64,000 nucleotides of DNA from Azoarcus olearius (GTDB lineage Bacteria; Pseudomonadota; Gammaproteobacteria; Burkholderiales; Rhodocyclaceae). The position numbers were made by a program, and so were the translations under genes. Shown piece by piece: positions 61,971-64,000 of the stretch (positions are counted from its first letter, which is position 1; every line of letters starts with the position of its first letter). The DNA lies in NCBI RefSeq assembly GCF_001682385.1, contig NZ_CP016210.1, positions 2,356,001 to 2,420,000 of the forward strand. Reading direction: 5' to 3'. The notes beneath the pieces were generated by a model. That model was not told where the DNA came from, did not search any database, and saw only the letters and a program-made list of their open reading frames with translations.

Positions 61971-62402
61971 ATGCCGACGCGCAAGATTGCAGAGGTGGTA
62001 AAGGGACAGAAGATTCTGACCGCCGACGAACACATGACAGTACTGGAGGCCTCGCGCAGGATGACCGACCTGCACGTGGGGTCGATCATGATCGTCCATG
62101 ACGGTCACCTGAGCGGCATCTTTACCGAACGCGACGCGCTCGTCCGCGTCATCGCCGCCGGCCGCGATCCTGCGCGGACACGTTTGAGCGAAGTCATGAC
62201 CCGCGATCCGCAGTCGATATCGTCCGACAGGCCGCTCGGGCACGCGATGCACCTGATGTACGAGGGCGGCTTCCGGCACGTTCCGGTCACCGACTGCGGG
62301 CGGCCGATCGGGATGATTTCCGCGCGCGACGCGCTCGGTCTCGAAATGGTGGCTTTTGAAGAGGAACTGGAGCAGCGGGAACTGATCACCGAACTGCTCT
62401 AG
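61971..62402 (+). CDS. CBS-domain-pair protein
   Basis: A 143-residue soluble protein consisting of two CBS domains and nothing else. The first has ILTADEHMTVLEASRRMTDL and GSIMIVHDGHLSGIFTERDA; the second has VMTRDPQSISSDRPLGHAMH and RHVPVTDCGRPIGMISARDA. CBS pairs bind adenosine nucleotides and act as energy sensors for partner proteins, which are not evident here. A strong GGAGGAGG precedes ATG 61971. Confidence 0.92.
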   Translation: MPTRKIAEVVKGQKILTADEHMTVLEASRRMTDLHVGSIMIVHDGHLSGIFTERDALVRVIAAGRDPARTRLSEVMTRDPQSISSDRPLGHAMHLMYEGGFRHVPVTDCGRPIGMISARDALGLEMVAFEEELEQRELITELL

Positions 62403-62424
62403 ACCGCGTCCGACGAACGCGTTT

Positions 62425-62466
62425 GAAGCATGGAACTGAGCCGGCCTTGAGCCGGTTCAGTGCTTC
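62425..62466. terminator. Hairpin between convergent CBS and ftsB genes
   Basis: CTGAGCCGGC and GCCGGTTCAG pair with one wobble, extended by GAAGCA/TGCTTC across a small bulge. It covers the ftsB stop codon. There is no T run, so it may work with Rho or as an mRNA end-stabiliser. Confidence 0.45.
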
Positions 62467-62732
62467 TGGGGTACCTGAACGAAGATTTCGTTGGGCTTGG
62501 TCAGGCCGAGTTCGAGCCGTGCCCGTTCTTCGATCGCCTCGTTGCCGGACTTGAGGTCGCGGACTTCGGCGTCGAGCCCCGCGTTGCGCTCTTCCAGCCG
62601 CGTGTTCTCCTCACGCTGCTCGTGCAACTTGCGATCCACCTCCCACACGCGCAGCCATCCGCCCTTGCCTAGCCACAGTGGGTACTGCAGCACGACGACG
62701 AGGACGGCAAGAATGATCACGGGCCAACGCAT
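62457..62732 (-). CDS. ftsB: Cell division protein FtsB
   Basis: A 91-residue bitopic protein of the FtsQLB divisome complex. A membrane segment (VIILAVLVVVLQYPLWL) is followed by a coiled coil (EQREENTRLEERNAGLDAEV, LKSGNEAIEERARLELGL) and the conserved end GLTKPNEIFVQVP. It lies 90 bases after eno, the usual neighbour. Confidence 0.95.
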   Translation of the reverse strand: MRWPVIILAVLVVVLQYPLWLGKGGWLRVWEVDRKLHEQREENTRLEERNAGLDAEVRDLKSGNEAIEERARLELGLTKPNEIFVQVPQKH

Positions 62733-62822
62733 GGAACAGTTCGACGGCTAGGGAAAGAAAGACGCAATCGACTGCCGCGGCGGATGTCGCGGCAGTCGAA
62801 GCGGAAAGCGAACCGGCGTCGC

Positions 62823-64000
<1,178 letters not shown>

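Overview
The window is a stretch of ordinary chromosome from a high-GC Gram-negative bacterium. It is most probably a betaproteobacterium of the order Rhodocyclales (Azoarcus/Thauera/Aromatoleum type). I infer this from the rimP-nusA-infB-rbfA-truB-rpsO-pnp order, the scpA-scpB-rluB block, the alaA-hom-thrC block, a DksA with the full DxxDxA motif, and an EpsA-type LuxR regulator together with a PEP-CTERM protein. I see no insertion sequence, prophage, CRISPR array, rRNA gene or plasmid function. Both ends cut genes: an HD-GYP-like protein at the left and enolase at the right.

Left part (1-10.3 kb): the end of an HD-GYP-like gene, an EamA permease, nadC, then on the minus strand alaA-hom-thrC (alanine and threonine synthesis). 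After these come a small Mth938-type gene, an MFS permease and manC (GDP-mannose supply). Centre-left (10.4-20.3 kb): one tightly overlapped minus-strand operon of eleven secretion or pilus-type genes. Its order is GspG, GspF, GspE, PilM-like, PilN-like, PilO-like, GspC/PilP-like, a lipoprotein secretin and three pilin-like proteins. It ends in a co-translated LuxR/EpsA-type regulator and is followed by manC. Palindromes stand upstream of the operon and upstream of manC. This is the most system-like part of the window.

20.4-25.2 kb holds a lytic transglycosylase, a Tat-exported PhoX-family protein, a class III aminotransferase and a PEP-CTERM protein whose leader has a strong hairpin. 25.2-35.2 kb is information processing: a Pro-Arg-His tRNA operon with a near-consensus promoter, divergent dksA, and the pnp/rpsO/truB/rbfA/infB/nusA/rimP block. 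The leader of that block contains an intrinsic terminator just before rimP. 35.1-40.7 kb holds rluB, scpB, scpA, an M50 protease, a YciO-type protein, an RNase AM-like PHP protein and a hydrolase, all co-directional.

40.7-52.6 kb is mixed housekeeping: an ALDH7 aldehyde dehydrogenase, a YlqF-type GTPase, the cold-shock pair csp and deaD, an SGNH lipoprotein, srkA, yaeQ and a diguanylate cyclase. 52.8-58.4 kb holds fabI, a small kinase-fold protein, a Lon-like AAA+ ATPase lacking a protease domain, a divergent FolE paralogue, a PiT phosphate transporter and a MazG-like pyrophosphohydrolase. The FolE paralogue keeps its zinc ligands but has lost catalytic His179. 58.5-64 kb has rlmJ, a gamma-carbonic-anhydrase family protein, a run of small envelope proteins (SIMPL, MliC-like, NlpC/P60), a CBS protein, ftsB and eno.

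All functions are read from motifs and synteny; no database search was possible. The two observations most worth following are the secretin/pseudopilin operon tied to an EpsA-like regulator, and the FolE paralogue with a rewritten active site beside a divergent Lon-like ATPase.
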